From: Canna indica
Lineage: Eukaryota > Streptophyta > Magnoliopsida > Zingiberales > Cannaceae
DNA length: 64,000 nucleotides
Reading direction: 5' to 3'
Assembly (NCBI GenBank): GCA_034359265.1
Contig: CP136897.1
Location: forward strand, 29,623,501 to 29,687,500
The position numbers and the translations under genes are program-made. Positions 21,991-33,373 of the stretch are shown in pieces (positions within the stretch are counted from its first letter, which is position 1; each line of letters opens with the position of its first letter). The notes under the pieces are model-generated. The model worked only from the letters and a program-made list of their open reading frames with translations, searched no databases and was not told the DNA's origin.

Positions 21991-22358
21991 GTCATGCACT
22001 TCTGATCGTCGGCAAATAAGGGTGAGCGTCCGAGGGATAGCTCGGGGTCATTTTCTTCGTCTCTTCGCGCGCCTTTTAGCGCCACGTGAAAAACTGAAAT
22101 CGTACAATAATGAACGGAGTTACGCCAGTTTTAAACGAAAAATAATAATTGAAATGTTATATTTCTTATTTATTTACAAATTTTAATTTTTCGGGTCGGT
22201 TGGTCGATCGAGCCGGCCGTAGAGGTTGCGGCGGGCCCCGCGCGGGCGATCGACAGCCAAATTTTATGTCGACGACGTCGTCCGTCCTTAACGTTTGGTT
22301 AGAAAGATTGGTAAAAAAAATGATCTCGTCGTGCAATCAAATAGGTAGTAAAAAAAAA

Positions 22359-22475
22359 GGTGCAACACGAGGACTTCCCAGGGGGTCACACATCCTAGTA
22401 CTAATATCGCCCAAGCACGCTTAACTTCGGAGTTCTGATGGGATCCGGTGCGTTAGTGGAGGTATGATCGCACCC
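22359..22475 (-). rRNA. 5S rRNA: 5S rRNA gene
   Basis: Changes are A16T, G17C, G70T and G72T (intermediate element) and G86T (C box). Confidence 0.91.
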
Positions 22476-22843
22476 GTCATGCACTTCTGATCGTCGGCTA
22501 ATAAGGGTGAGCGTCCGAGGGATAGCTCGGGGTCATTTTCTTCGTCTCTTCGCGCACCTTTTAGCGCCACGTGAAAAGCTGAAATCGGACAATAATGCAC
22601 GGAGTTACGCCCGTTTTAAACGAAAAATAATAATTGAAATGTTATTTTTCTTATTTATTTACAAATTTTAATTTTTCGGGTCGGTTGGTCGATCGAGCCT
22701 GCCGTAGAGGCTGCGGCGGGCCCCGCGCGGGCGATCGACAGCCAAATTTTATGTCATCGACGTCGTCCGTCCTTAGCGTTTGGTTAGAAAGATTGGTAAA
22801 AAAAATGATCTCGTCGTGCAATCAAATAGGTAGTAAAAAAAAA

Positions 22844-22960
22844 GGTGCAACACGAGGACTTCCCAAGGGGTCACCCATCCTAGTACTACTCTCGCCCAAG
22901 CACGCTTAACGTCGGAGTTCTGATGGGATCCGATGCGTTAGTGCTGGTATGATCGCACCC
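22844..22960 (-). rRNA. 5S rRNA: 5S rRNA gene
   Basis: Changes are C28T, A50C and C95T, as in the copies at 18484 and 25751. Confidence 0.93.
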
Positions 22961-23328
22961 GTCATGCACTTCTGATCGTCGGCTAATAAGGGTGAGCGTC
23001 CGAGTGATAGCTCGGGGTCATTTTGTTCGTCTCTTCGCGCGCCTTTTAGCGCCACGTGAAAAGCTGAAATCGGACAATAATGCACGGAGTTACGCCCGTT
23101 ATAAACGAAAAATAATAATTGAAATGTTATTTTTCTTATTTATTTACAAATTTTAATTTTTCGGGTCGGTTGGTCGATCGAGCCGGCCGTAGAGGTTGCG
23201 GCGGGCCCCGCGCGGGCGATCGACAGCCAAATTTTATGTCGACGACGTCGTCCGTCCTTAACGTTTGGTTAGAAAGATTGGTAAAAAAAATGATCTCGTC
23301 GTGCAATCAAATAGGTAGTAAAAAAAAA

Positions 23329-23445
23329 GGTGCAACACGAGGACTTCCCAGGGGGTCACCCATCCTAGTACTACTCTCGCCCAAGCATGCTTAACTTCGG
23401 AGTTCTGATGGGATCCGATGCGTTAGTGCTGGTATGATCGCACCC
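23329..23445 (-). rRNA. 5S rRNA: 5S rRNA gene
   Basis: Only C28T and G58A differ from the majority, making this one of the least changed copies in the window. Confidence 0.95.
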
Positions 23446-23812
23446 GTCATGCACTTCTGATCGTCGGCTAATAAGGGTGAGCGTCCGAGGGATAGCTCGG
23501 GGTCATTTTCTTCGTCTCTTCGCGCGCCTTTTTGCGCCACGCGAAAAGCTGAAATCGGACAATAATGCACGGAGTTACACCCGTTTTAAACGAAAAATAA
23601 TAATTGAAATGTTATTTTTCTTATTTATTTACAAATTTTAATTTTTCGGGTCGGTTGGTCGATCGAGCCGGCCGTAGAGGTTGCGGCGGGCCCCGCGCGG
23701 GCGATCGACAGCCAAATTTTATGTCGACGACGTCGTCCGTCCTTAACGTTTGGTTAGAAAGATTGGTAAAAAAAATGATCTCGTCGTGCAATCAAATAGG
23801 TAGTAAAAAAAA

Positions 23813-23929
23813 GGTGCAACACGAGGACTTCCCAGGGGGTCACCCATCCTAGTACTACTCTCGCCCAAGCATGCTTAACTTCGGAGTTCTGATGGGATCC
23901 GATGCGTTAGTGCTGGTATCATCGCACCC
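23813..23929 (-). rRNA. 5S rRNA: 5S rRNA gene
   Basis: Changes are C10G, C28T and G58A; terminator T8. Confidence 0.94.
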
Positions 23930-24296
23930 GTCATGCACTTCTGATCGTCCGCTAATAAGGGTGAGCGTCCGAGGGATAGCTCGGGGTCATTTTCTGCGTC
24001 TCTTCGCGCGCCTTTTTGCGCCACGCGAAAAGCTGAAATCGGACAATAATGCACGGAGTTACGCCCGTTTTAAACGAAAAATAATAATTGAAATGTTATT
24101 TTTCTTATTTATTTACAAATTTTAATTTTTCGGGTCGGTTGGTCGATCGAGCCGGCCGTAGAGGTTGCGGCGGGCCCCGCGCGGGCGATCGACAGCCAAA
24201 TTTTATGTCGACGACGTCGTCCGACCTTAACGTTTGGTTAGAAAGATTGGTAAAAAAATGATCTCGTCGTGCAATCAAATAGGTAGTAAAAAAAAA

Positions 24297-24413
24297 GGTG
24301 CAACACGAGGACTTCCCAGGGGGTCACCCATCCTAGTACTACTCTCGCCGAAGCATGCTTAACTTCGGAGTTCTGATGGAATCCGGTGCGTTAGTGCAGG
24401 TATGATCGCACCC
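24297..24413 (-). rRNA. 5S rRNA: 5S rRNA gene
   Basis: Changes are A16T, C34T, G58A and G64C, matching the copies at 19937 and 21390. Confidence 0.92.
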
Positions 24414-24780
24414 GTCATGCACTTCTGATCGTCGGCTAATAAGGGTGAGCGTCCGAGGGATAGCTCGGGGTCATTTTCTTCGTCTCTTCGCGCGCCTTTT
24501 AGCGCCACGCGAAAAGCTGAAATCGGACAATAATGCACGGAGTTACGCCCGTTTTAAACGAAAAATAATAATTGAAATGCTATTTTTCTTATTTATTTAC
24601 AAATTTTAATCTTTCGGTTCGGTAGGTCGATCGAGCCGGCCGTAGAGGTTGCGGCGGGCCCCGCCCGGGCGATCGACAGCCAAATTTTATGTCGACGACG
24701 TCGTCCGTCCTTAACGTTTGGTTATATAGATTGGTAAAAAAATGATCTCGTCGTGCAATCGAATAGGTAGTAAAAAAAAA

Positions 24781-24897
24781 GGTGCAACACGAGGATTTCC
24801 CAGGGGGTCACCCGTCCTAGTACTACTCTCGCCCAAGCACGCTTAACTTCGGAGTTCTGATGGGATCCGTCGCGTTAGTGCTGGTATGATCACACTC
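24781..24897 (-). rRNA. 5S rRNA: 5S rRNA gene
   Basis: Changes are G2A, C6T, A27G, C28A, T84C and G102A. It is the counterpart of the copy at 21874 with two private changes. Confidence 0.91.
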
Positions 24898-25265
24898 GTC
24901 AAGCACTTCTGATCGTCGGCAAATAAGGGTGAGCGTCCGAGGGATAGCTCGGGGTCATTTTCTTCGTCTCTTCGCGCGCCTTTTAGCGCCACGTGAAAAA
25001 CTGAAATCGTACAATAATGAACGGAGTTACGCCAGTTTTAAACGAAAAATAATAATTGAAATGTTATATTTCTTATTTATTTACAAATTTTAATTTTTCG
25101 GGTCGGTTGGTCGATCGAGCCGGCCGTAGAGGTTGCGGCGGGCCCCGCGCGGGCGATCGACAGCCAAATTTTATGTCGACGACGTCGTCCGTCCTTAACG
25201 TTTGGTTAGAAAGATTGGTAAAAAAAATGATCTCGTCGTGCAATCAAATAGGTAGTAAAAAAAAA

Positions 25266-25382
25266 GGTGCAACACGAGGACTTCCCAGGGGGTCACACAT
25301 CCTAGTACTAATATCGCCCAAGCACGCTTAACTTCGGAGTTCTGATGGGATCCGGTGCGTTAGTGGAGGTATGATCGCACCC
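25266..25382 (-). rRNA. 5S rRNA: 5S rRNA gene
   Basis: Identical in all noted sites to the copy at 22359 (A16T, G17C, G70T, G72T, G86T). Confidence 0.91.
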
Positions 25383-25750
25383 GTCATGCACTTCTGATCG
25401 TCGGCTAATAAGGGTGAGCGTCCGAGGGATAGCTCGGGGTCATTTTCTTCGTCTCTTCGCGCACCTTTTAGCGCCACGTGAAAAGCTGAAATCGGACAAT
25501 AATGCACGGAGTTACGCCCGTTTTAAACGAAAAATAATAATTGAAATGTTATTTTTCTTATTTATTTACAAATTTTAATTTTTCGGGTCGGTTGGTCGAT
25601 CGAGCCTGCCGTAGAGGCTGCGGCGGGCCCCGCGCGGGCGATCGACAGCCAAATTTTATGTCATCGACGTCGTCCGTCCTTAGCGTTTGGTTAGAAAGAT
25701 TGGTAAAAAAAATGATCTCGTCGTGCAATCAAATAGGTAGTAAAAAAAAA

Positions 25751-25867
25751 GGTGCAACACGAGGACTTCCCAAGGGGTCACCCATCCTAGTACTACTCTC
25801 GCCCAAGCACGCTTAACGTCGGAGTTCTGATGGGATCCGATGCGTTAGTGCTGGTATGATCGCACCC
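25751..25867 (-). rRNA. 5S rRNA: 5S rRNA gene
   Basis: Same changes as the copy at 22844 (C28T, A50C, C95T). Confidence 0.93.
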
Positions 25868-26235
25868 GTCATGCACTTCTGATCGTCGGCTAATAAGGGT
25901 GAGCGTCCGAGTGTTAGCTCGGGGTCATTTTGTTCGTCTCTTCGCGCGCCTTTTAGCGCCACGTGAAAAGCTGAAATCGGACAATAATGCACGGAGTTAC
26001 GCCCGTTATAAATGAAAAATAATAATTGAAATGTTATTTTTCTTATTTATTTACAAATTTTAATTTTTCGGGTCGGTTGGTCGATCGAGCCGGCCGTAGA
26101 GGTTGCGGCGGGCCCCGCGCGGGCGATCGACAGCCAAATTTTATGTCGACGACGTCGTCCGTCCTTAACGTTTGGTTAGAAAGATTGGTAAAAAAAATGA
26201 TCTCGTCGTGCAATCAAATAGGTAGTAAAAAAAAA

Positions 26236-26352
26236 GGTGCAACACGAGGACTTCCCAGGGGGTCACCCATCCTAGTACTACTCTCGCCCAAGCATGCTTA
26301 ACTTCGGAGTTCTGATGGGATCCGATGCGTTAGTGCTGGTATGATCGCACCC
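26236..26352 (-). rRNA. 5S rRNA: 5S rRNA gene
   Basis: Only C28T and G58A differ, as in the copy at 23329. Confidence 0.95.
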
Positions 26353-26719
26353 GTCATGCACTTCTGATCGTCGGCTAATAAGGGTGAGCGTCCGAGGGAT
26401 AGCTCGGGGTCATTTTCTTCGTCTCTTCGCGCGTCTTTTTGCGCCACGCGAAAAGCTGAAATCGGACAATAATGCACGGAGTTACGCCCGTGTTAAACGA
26501 AAAATAATAATTGAAATGCTATTTTTCTTATTTATTTACAAATTTTAATCTTTCGGTTCGGTAGGTCGATCGAGCCGGCCGTAGAGGTTGCGGCGGGCCC
26601 CGCGCGGGCGATCGACAGCCAAATTTTATGTCGACGACGTCGTCCGTCCTTAACGTTTGGTTAGAAAGATTGGTAAAAAAAATGATCTCGTCGTGCAATC
26701 AAATAGGTAGTAAAAAAAA

Positions 26720-26836
26720 GGTGCAACACGAGGACTTCCCAGGGGGTCACCCATCCTAGTACTACTCTCGCCCAAGCATGCTTAACTTCGGAGTTCTGAT
26801 GGGATCCGATGCGTTAGTGCTGGTATGATCGCACCC
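26720..26836 (-). rRNA. 5S rRNA: 5S rRNA gene
   Basis: Only C28T and G58A differ; terminator T8. Its downstream spacer is recombinant compared with the matching unit at 23813. Confidence 0.95.
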
Positions 26837-27203
26837 GTCATGCACTTCTGATCGTCCGCTAATAAGGGTGAGCGTCCGAGGGATAGCTCGGGGTCATTTT
26901 CTTCGTCTCTTCGCGCGCCTTTTTGCGCCACGCGAAAAGCTGAAATCGGACAATAATGCACGGAGTTACGCCCGTTTTAAACGAAAAATAATAATTGAAA
27001 TGTTATTTTTCTTATTTATTTACAAATTTTAATTTTTCGGGTCGGTTGGTCGATCGAGCCGGCCGTAGAGGTTGCGGCGGGCCCCGCGCGGGCGATCGAC
27101 AGCCAAATTTTATGTCGACGACGTCGTCCGACCTTAACGTTTGGTTAGAAAGATTTGTAAAAAAATGATCTCGTCGTGCAATCAAATAGGTAGTAAAAAA
27201 AAA

Positions 27204-27320
27204 GGTGCAACACGAGGACTTCCCAGGGGGTCACCCATCCTAGTACTACTGTCGCCCAAGCATGCTTAACTTCGGAGTTCTGATGGGATCCGGTGCGTTA
27301 GTGCTGGTATGATCGCACCC
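27204..27320 (-). rRNA. 5S rRNA: 5S rRNA gene
   Basis: Changes are G58A and G70C only. Confidence 0.94.
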
Positions 27321-27673
27321 GTCATGCACTTCTGATCGTCGGCTAATAAGGGTGAGCGTCCGAGGGATAGCTCGGGGTCATTTTCTTCGTCTCTTCGCTC
27401 GCCTTTTAGCACCACGCGAAAAGCTGAAATCGGACAATAATGCACGGAGTTACGCCCGTTTTAAACGAAAAATAATAATTGACATGTTATTTTTTCTTAT
27501 TTATTTACAAATTTTAATTTTTCGAGTCGGTTGGTCGATCGAGCCGGCCGTAGAGGTTGCGGCGGGCCCCGCGCGAGCGATCGACAGCCAAATTTTATGT
27601 CGACGACGTCGTCCGTTCTTAACGTTTGGTTAGAAAGAGTGGTAAAAAAATGATCTCGTCTTGCAATCAAATA

Positions 27674-27790
27674 GGTGCAACACGAGGACTTCCGAGGGGG
27701 TCACCCATCCTAGTACTACTCTTGCCCAAGCATGCTTAACTTCGGAGTTCTGATGGGATCCGGTGCGTTAGTGCTGGAATGATCGCACCC
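27674..27790 (-). rRNA. 5S rRNA: 5S rRNA gene lacking its terminator T run
   Basis: The gene is full length with A13T, G58A, G68A and G97C. The T run next to p117 is deleted, with AATAGGT joined to GCAAC, apparently by slippage between AGGT repeats. Termination would have to use the second T run (T7) further downstream. Confidence 0.85.
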
Positions 27791-28158
27791 GTCATGCACT
27801 TCTGATCGTCGGCTAATAAGGGTGAGCGTCCGAGGGATAGCTCGGGGTCATTTTCTTCGTCTCTTCGCGCGCCTTTTAGCGCCACGTGAAAAGCTGAAAT
27901 CGGACAATAATGCACGGAGTTACGCCCGTTTTAAACGAAAAATAATAATTGAAATGTTATTTTTCTTATTTATATACAAATTTTTATTTTTCGGGTCGGT
28001 TGGTCGATCGAGCCGGCCGTAGAGGTTGCGGCGGGCCCCGCGCGGGCGATCGACAGCCAACTTTTATGTCGACGATGTGGTCCGTCCTTAACGTTTGGTT
28101 AGAAAGATTGGTAAAAAAAATGATCTCGTCGTGCAATCAAATAGGTAGTAAAAAAAAA

Positions 28159-28275
28159 GGTGCAACACGAGGACTTCCCAGGGGGTCACCCATCCTACTA
28201 CAACTCTCGCCCAAGCACGCTTAACTTCGGAGTTCTAATGGGATCCGGTGCATTAGTGCTGGTATGATCGCACCC
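28159..28275 (-). rRNA. 5S rRNA: 5S rRNA gene
   Basis: Changes are C24T, C39T, A74T and C78G. Confidence 0.93.
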
Positions 28276-28643
28276 GTCATGCACTTCTGATCGTCGGCTA
28301 ATAAGGGTGAGCGTCTGAGGGATATCTCGGGGTCATTTTCTTCGTCTCTTGGTGCGCCTTTTAGCGCCACGTGAAAAGCTGAAATCGGACAATAATGCAC
28401 GGAGTTACGCCCGATTTAAACGAAAAATAATAATTGAAATGTTATTTTTCTTATTTATTTACAAATTTTAATTTTTCGGGTCGGTTGGTCGATCGAGTCG
28501 GCCGTAGAGGTTGCGGCGGGCCCCGCGCGGGCGATCGACACCCAAATTTTATGTCGACGACGTCGTCCGTCCTTAACGTTTGGTTAGAAAGATTGGTAAA
28601 AAAAATGATCTCGTCGTGCAATCAAATAGGTAGTAAAAAAAAA

Positions 28644-28760
28644 GGTGCAACACGAGGACTTCCTAGGGGGTCACCCATCCTAGTACTACTCTCGCCCAAG
28701 CATGCTTAACTCCGAAGTTTTGATGGGATCCGGTGCGTTAGTGTTGTTATGATCGCACTC
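28644..28760 (-). rRNA. 5S rRNA: 5S rRNA gene, diverged
   Basis: Changes are G2A, C14A, G17A, G41A, C46T, A49G, G58A and G97A, most of them shared with the copy at 29613. Confidence 0.89.
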
Positions 28761-29126
28761 GTCATGCACTTCTGATTGTCGGCTAATAAGGGTGATCGTC
28801 GGAGGGATAGCTCGGGGTAATTTTCTTTGTCTCTTCGCGCGCCTTTCAGCGCCACGTGAAAAGCTGAAATCGGACAACAATGCACGGAGTTACGCTCGTT
28901 TTAAATGAAAAATAATAATTGAAATGTTATTTTTCTTATTTATTTACAAATTTTAATTTTTCGCGTCGGTTGGTCGTTCGAGCCGGCCGTAGAGGTTGCG
29001 GCGGGCCGCGCGGGCGATCGACAGCCAAGATTTATGGCGACGATGTCGTCCGTCCTTAACGTTTGGTTAGAAAGATTGGTAAAAAAAATGATCTCATCGT
29101 GCAATCAAATAGGTAGTAAAAGAAAA

Positions 29127-29243
29127 AGTGCAACATGAGGACTTCCCATGGGGTCACCCATCCTAGTACTACTCTCGCCCAATCACGCTTAACTTCGGAG
29201 TTCTGATGGGATCCGATGCGTTAGTGCTGGTATGATCGCACCT
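29127..29243 (-). rRNA. 5S rRNA: 5S rRNA gene, diverged
   Basis: Changes are G1A, C28T, C61A, C95A, G108A and C117T. The T run is broken by C. Confidence 0.88.
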
Positions 29244-29612
29244 GATATGCACTTCTGATCGTCGGCTAATAAGGGTGAGCGTCAGAGGGAGAGTTCGGGG
29301 GTCATTTTCTTCATCTCTTCGCGCGCCTTTCAGCGCCACGTGAAAAGCTGAAATCGGACAATAATGCACGGAGTTACGCTCGTTTTAAACGAAAAATAAT
29401 AATTGAAATGTTATTTTTCTTATTTATTTACAAATTTTAATTTTTCGGGTCGGTTGGTCGATGGAGCCGACCGTAGAGTTTGCGGCGGGCCCCACGCGGG
29501 CGATCGACAGCCAAATTTTATGGCGACGACGTCGTCCGTCCTTAAAGTTTGGTTAGAAAGATTGGTAAAAAAAATGATCTCGTCGTGCAATCAAATAGGT
29601 AGTAAAAAAACA

Positions 29613-29729
29613 AGTGCAACACGAGGACTTCCTAGGGGGTCACCCATCCTAGTACTACTCTCGCCCAAGCATGCTTAACTCCGAAGTTCTGATGGGATCC
29701 GGTGCGTTAGTGTTGTTATGATCGCACTC
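29613..29729 (-). rRNA. 5S rRNA: 5S rRNA gene, diverged
   Basis: Changes are G2A, C14A, G17A, C46T, A49G, G58A, G97A and C117T. The terminator is split by G. It alternates with type B units like the copy at 28644. Confidence 0.88.
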
Positions 29730-30097
29730 GTCATGCACTTCTGATTGTCGGCTAATAAGGGTGATCCTCGGAGGGATAGCTCGGGGTAATTTTCTTCGTC
29801 TCTTCGCGCGCCTTTCAGCGCCACGTGAAAAGCTGAAAACGGACAATAATGCAGGGAGTTACGCCCGTTTTAAATGAAAAATAATAATTGCAAAGTTATT
29901 TTTCTTATTTATTTACAAATTTTAATTTTTCGGGTCGGTTGGTCGATCGAACCGGCCGTAGAGGTTGCGGCGGGCCCTGCGCGGGCCATCGTCAGCCAAG
30001 ATTTATGGCGACGACATCGTCCGTCCTTAACGTTTGGTTAGAAAGATTGGTAAAAAAAACGATCTCGTCGTGCAATCAAATAGGTAGTAAAAAAAAA

Positions 30098-30214
30098 GGT
30101 GCAACACGAGGACTTCTCAGGGGGTCACCCATCCTAGTACTACTCTCGCCCAAGCACGCTTAACTTCGGAGTTCTGATGGGATCCGGTGCATTAATGCTG
30201 GTATGATCGCACCC
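30098..30214 (-). rRNA. 5S rRNA: 5S rRNA gene
   Basis: Changes are C20T, C24T and G98A, with a type B upstream spacer. Confidence 0.93.
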
Positions 30215-30583
30215 GATATGCACTTCTGATCGTCCGCTAATAAGGGCGAGCGTCCGAGGGAGAGTTCGGGGGTCATTTTCTTCGTCTCTTTGCGCGCCTT
30301 TCAGCGCCACGTGAAAAGCTGAAATCGGACAATAATGCACGGAGTTACGCCTGTTATAAACGAAAAATAATAATTGTAATATTATTTTTCTTATTTATTT
30401 ACAAATTTTAATTTTTCGGGTCGGTTGGTCGATCGAGCCTGCCGTATAGGTTGCGGCGGGCCCCGCGCGGGCGATCGACAGCAAAATTTTATGTCGACGA
30501 CGTCGTCCGTCCTTAACGTTTGGTTAGAAAGATTGGTAAAAAAAATGATCTCGTCGTGCAATCAAATAGGTAGTAAAAAAAAA

Positions 30584-30700
30584 GGTGCAACACGAGGACT
30601 TCCCAAGGGGTCACCCATCCTAGTACCACTCTCGCGCAAGCACGCTTCACTTCGGAGTTCTGATGGGATCCGGTGCGTTAGTGCTAGTATGATCGCACCC
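30584..30700 (-). rRNA. 5S rRNA: 5S rRNA gene
   Basis: Changes are C15T, T53G, G65C, A74G and C95T, identical to the copy at 32286-32402. Confidence 0.91.
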
Positions 30701-31067
30701 GTCATGCACTTCTGATCGTCGGCTAATAAGGGTGAGCGTCCGAGGGATAGGTCGGGGTCATTTTCTTCGTCTCTTCGCTCGACTTTTAGCGCCACGTGAA
30801 AAGCTGAAATCGGACAATAATGCACGGAGTTACGCCCGTTTTAAATGAAAAATAATAATTGAAATGTTATTTTTCGTATTTATTTACAAATTTCAATTTT
30901 TCGGGTCGGTTGGTCGATGGAGCCGGCCGTAGAATTTGCGGCGGGCCCCGCGCGGGCGATCTACAGCCAAATTTTATGGCGACGACGTCGTCCGTCCTTA
31001 ACGTTTGGTTAGAAAGAATGGTAAAAAAAATGATCTCGTCGTGCAATCAAATAGGTAGTAAAAAAAA

Positions 31068-31150
31068 GGTGCAACACGAGGACTTCCCAGGCACGCTTAA
31101 CTTCGGAGTTCTGATGGGATCCGGTGCGTTAGTGCTGTATGATCGCACCC
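31068..31150 (-). pseudogene. 5S rRNA gene with 33-nt internal deletion
   Basis: p62-94 is missing, removing the intermediate element and most of the C box; CCCAG is joined to GCACG (plus strand). A second one-base deletion lies near p14-15. The total is 83 nt. Confidence 0.9.
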
Positions 31151-31451
31151 GTCATGCACTTCTGATCGTCGGCTAATAAGGGTGAGCGTCCGAGGGATAG
31201 GTCGGGGTCATTTTCTTCGTCTCTTCGCGCGCCTTTTAGCGCCACGTTAAAAGCTGAAATCGGACAATAATGCACGGAGTTACGCCTGTTTTAAACGAAA
31301 AATAATAATTGAAATGTTATTTTTCTTATTTATTTACAAATTTTAATTTTTCGGGTCGGTTGGTTGATCGAGCCAGCCTTAGAGGTTGCGGCGGGCGATC
31401 GACAGCCAAGATTTAATCTCGTCGTGCAATCAAATAGGTAGTTAAAAAACA

Positions 31452-31478
31452 AGTGCAACACGAGGACTTCCCAGGGGG
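31452..31478 (-). pseudogene. 5S rRNA gene stump, p91-117
   Basis: Only 27 nt of the 3' end remain, running directly into type B spacer GAGAGTTCGGGGG across a GGG match. C117T is present and the T run is split. The spacer to its left also lost about 70 bp between ATTTA and ATCTCG. Confidence 0.88.
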
Positions 31479-31800
31479 AGAGTTCGGGGGTCATTTTCTT
31501 CGTCTCTTCGCGCGCCTTTCAGCGCCACGTGAAAAGCTGAAATCGGACAATAATGCACGGAGTTACGCCCGTTTTAAACGAAAAATAATAATTGAAATGT
31601 TATTTTTATTATTTATTTTCAAATTTTAATTTTTCGGGTCGGTTGGTCGATCGAGCCGGCCGTAGAGGTTGCGGCGGGCCCCGCGCGGGCGATCGACAGC
31701 CAAATTTTATGTCGACGACGTCGTACGTCCTTAACGTTTGGTTAGAAAGATTGGTAAAAAAAATGATCTCGACGTGCAATCAAATAGGTAGTAAAAAAAA

Positions 31801-31917
31801 GGTGCAACACGAGGACTTCCCGGGGGGTCACCCATCCAAGTACCACTCTCGCGCAACCACGCTTAACTTCGAAGTTCTGATGGGATCCGGGGCGTTAGTG
31901 CTAGTATGATCGCACCC
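31801..31917 (-). rRNA. 5S rRNA: 5S rRNA gene, diverged
   Basis: Changes are C15T, A27C, C46T, C61G, G65C, A74G, A80T and T96C. Confidence 0.88.
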
Positions 31918-32285
31918 GTCATGCACTTCTGATCGTCGGCTAATAAGGGTGAGCGTCCGAGGGATAGCTCGGGGTCATTTTCTTCGTCTCTTTGCGCGCC
32001 TTTCAGCGCCACGTGAAAAGCTGAAATCGGACAATAATGCACGGAGTTACGCCTGTTATAAACGAAAAATAATAATTGTAATATTATTTTTCTTATTTAT
32101 TTACAAATTTTAATTTTTCGGGTCGGTTGGTCGATCGAGCCTGCCGTATAGGTTGCGGCGGGCCCCGCGCGGGCGATCGACAGCAAAATTTTATGTCGAC
32201 GACGTCGTCCGTCCTTAACGTTTGGTTAGAAAGATTGGTAAAAAAAATGATCTTGTCGTGCAATCAAATAGGTAGTAAAAAAAAA

Positions 32286-32402
32286 GGTGCAACACGAGGA
32301 CTTCCCAAGGGGTCACCCATCCTAGTACCACTCTCGCGCAAGCACGCTTCACTTCGGAGTTCTGATGGGATCCGGTGCGTTAGTGCTAGTATGATCGCAC
32401 CC
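32286..32402 (-). rRNA. 5S rRNA: 5S rRNA gene
   Basis: Same five changes as 30584-30700 (C15T, T53G, G65C, A74G, C95T). It lies in a duplicated segment of about 570 bp, 1702 bp downstream of its twin. Confidence 0.91.
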
Positions 32403-32771
32403 GTCATGCACTTCTGATCGTCGGCTAATAAGGGTGAGCGTCCGAGGGATAGGTCGGGGTCATTTTCTTCGTCTCTTCGCTCGACTTTTAGCGCCACGTG
32501 AAAAGCTGAAATCGGACAATAATGCACGGAGTTACGCCCGTTTTAAACGAAAAATAATAATTGAAATGTTATTTTTCTTATTTATTTACAAATTTTAATT
32601 TTTTGGGTCGGTTGGTCGATCGAGCCGGCCGTAGAGGTTGCGGCGGGCCCCGCGCGGGCGATCGACAGCCAAATTTTATGTCGACGACGTCGTCCGTCCT
32701 TAACGTTTGGTTAGAAAGAATGGTAAAAAAAATGATCTCGTCGTGCAATCAAATAGGTAGTAAAAAAAAAA

Positions 32772-32888
32772 GGTGCAACACGAGGACTTCCCAAGGGGTC
32801 ACCCATCCTAGTACTACTCTCGCCCAAGCATGCTTAACTTCGGAGTTCTGATGGGATCCGGTGCGTTAGTGCTGGTATGATCGCACCC
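32772..32888 (-). rRNA. 5S rRNA: 5S rRNA gene
   Basis: Changes are G58A and C95T only; the -1 base is T and the TATA-like region reads CATATTA. Confidence 0.93.
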
Positions 32889-33256
32889 ATCATGCACCTC
32901 TGATCGTCGGCTAATATGGGTGAGCGTCCGAGGGACAGCTCGGGGTCATTTTCTTCGTCTCTTTGCGCGCTTTTCAGCGCCACGTGAAAAGCTGAAATCG
33001 GACAATAATGCACGGAGTTACGCCCGTTTTAAATGAAAAATAATAATTGAAATGTTAATTTTCTTATCTATTTACAAATTTTAATTTTTCGGGTCGGTTG
33101 GTCGATCGAGCTGGCCGTAGAGGTTGCGGCGGGCCCCGCGCAGGCGATCCACAGCCAAGAGTTATGGCAACGACGTCGTCCGTCCTTAACGTTTGGTTAG
33201 AAAAATTGGTAAAAAAAATGATCTCGTCGTGCAATCAAATAGGTAGTAAAAAAACA

Positions 33257-33373
33257 AGTGCAACACGAGGACTTCCCAGGGGGTAACCCATCCTAGTACA
33301 ACTCTCGCCCAAGCACGCTTAACTTCGATGTTCTGATGGGATCCGGTGCGTTAGTGCGGGTATGATCACACCC
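33257..33373 (-). rRNA. 5S rRNA: 5S rRNA gene, diverged
   Basis: Changes are C6T, A16C, T45A, C46T, A74T, G89T (C-box core) and C117T. The terminator is split by G. Confidence 0.88.

Larger units (their letters stand above)
21874..27240 (-). repeat. Higher-order repeat, about 2 x 2907 bp (six units)
   Basis: The gene variants at 21874, 22359, 22844, 23329 and 23813 recur in order 2907 bp further on at 24781, 25266, 25751, 26236 and 26720. The match weakens in the spacer around 26400-26650 and is lost at the sixth gene, so the right edge is approximate. Confidence 0.85.
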
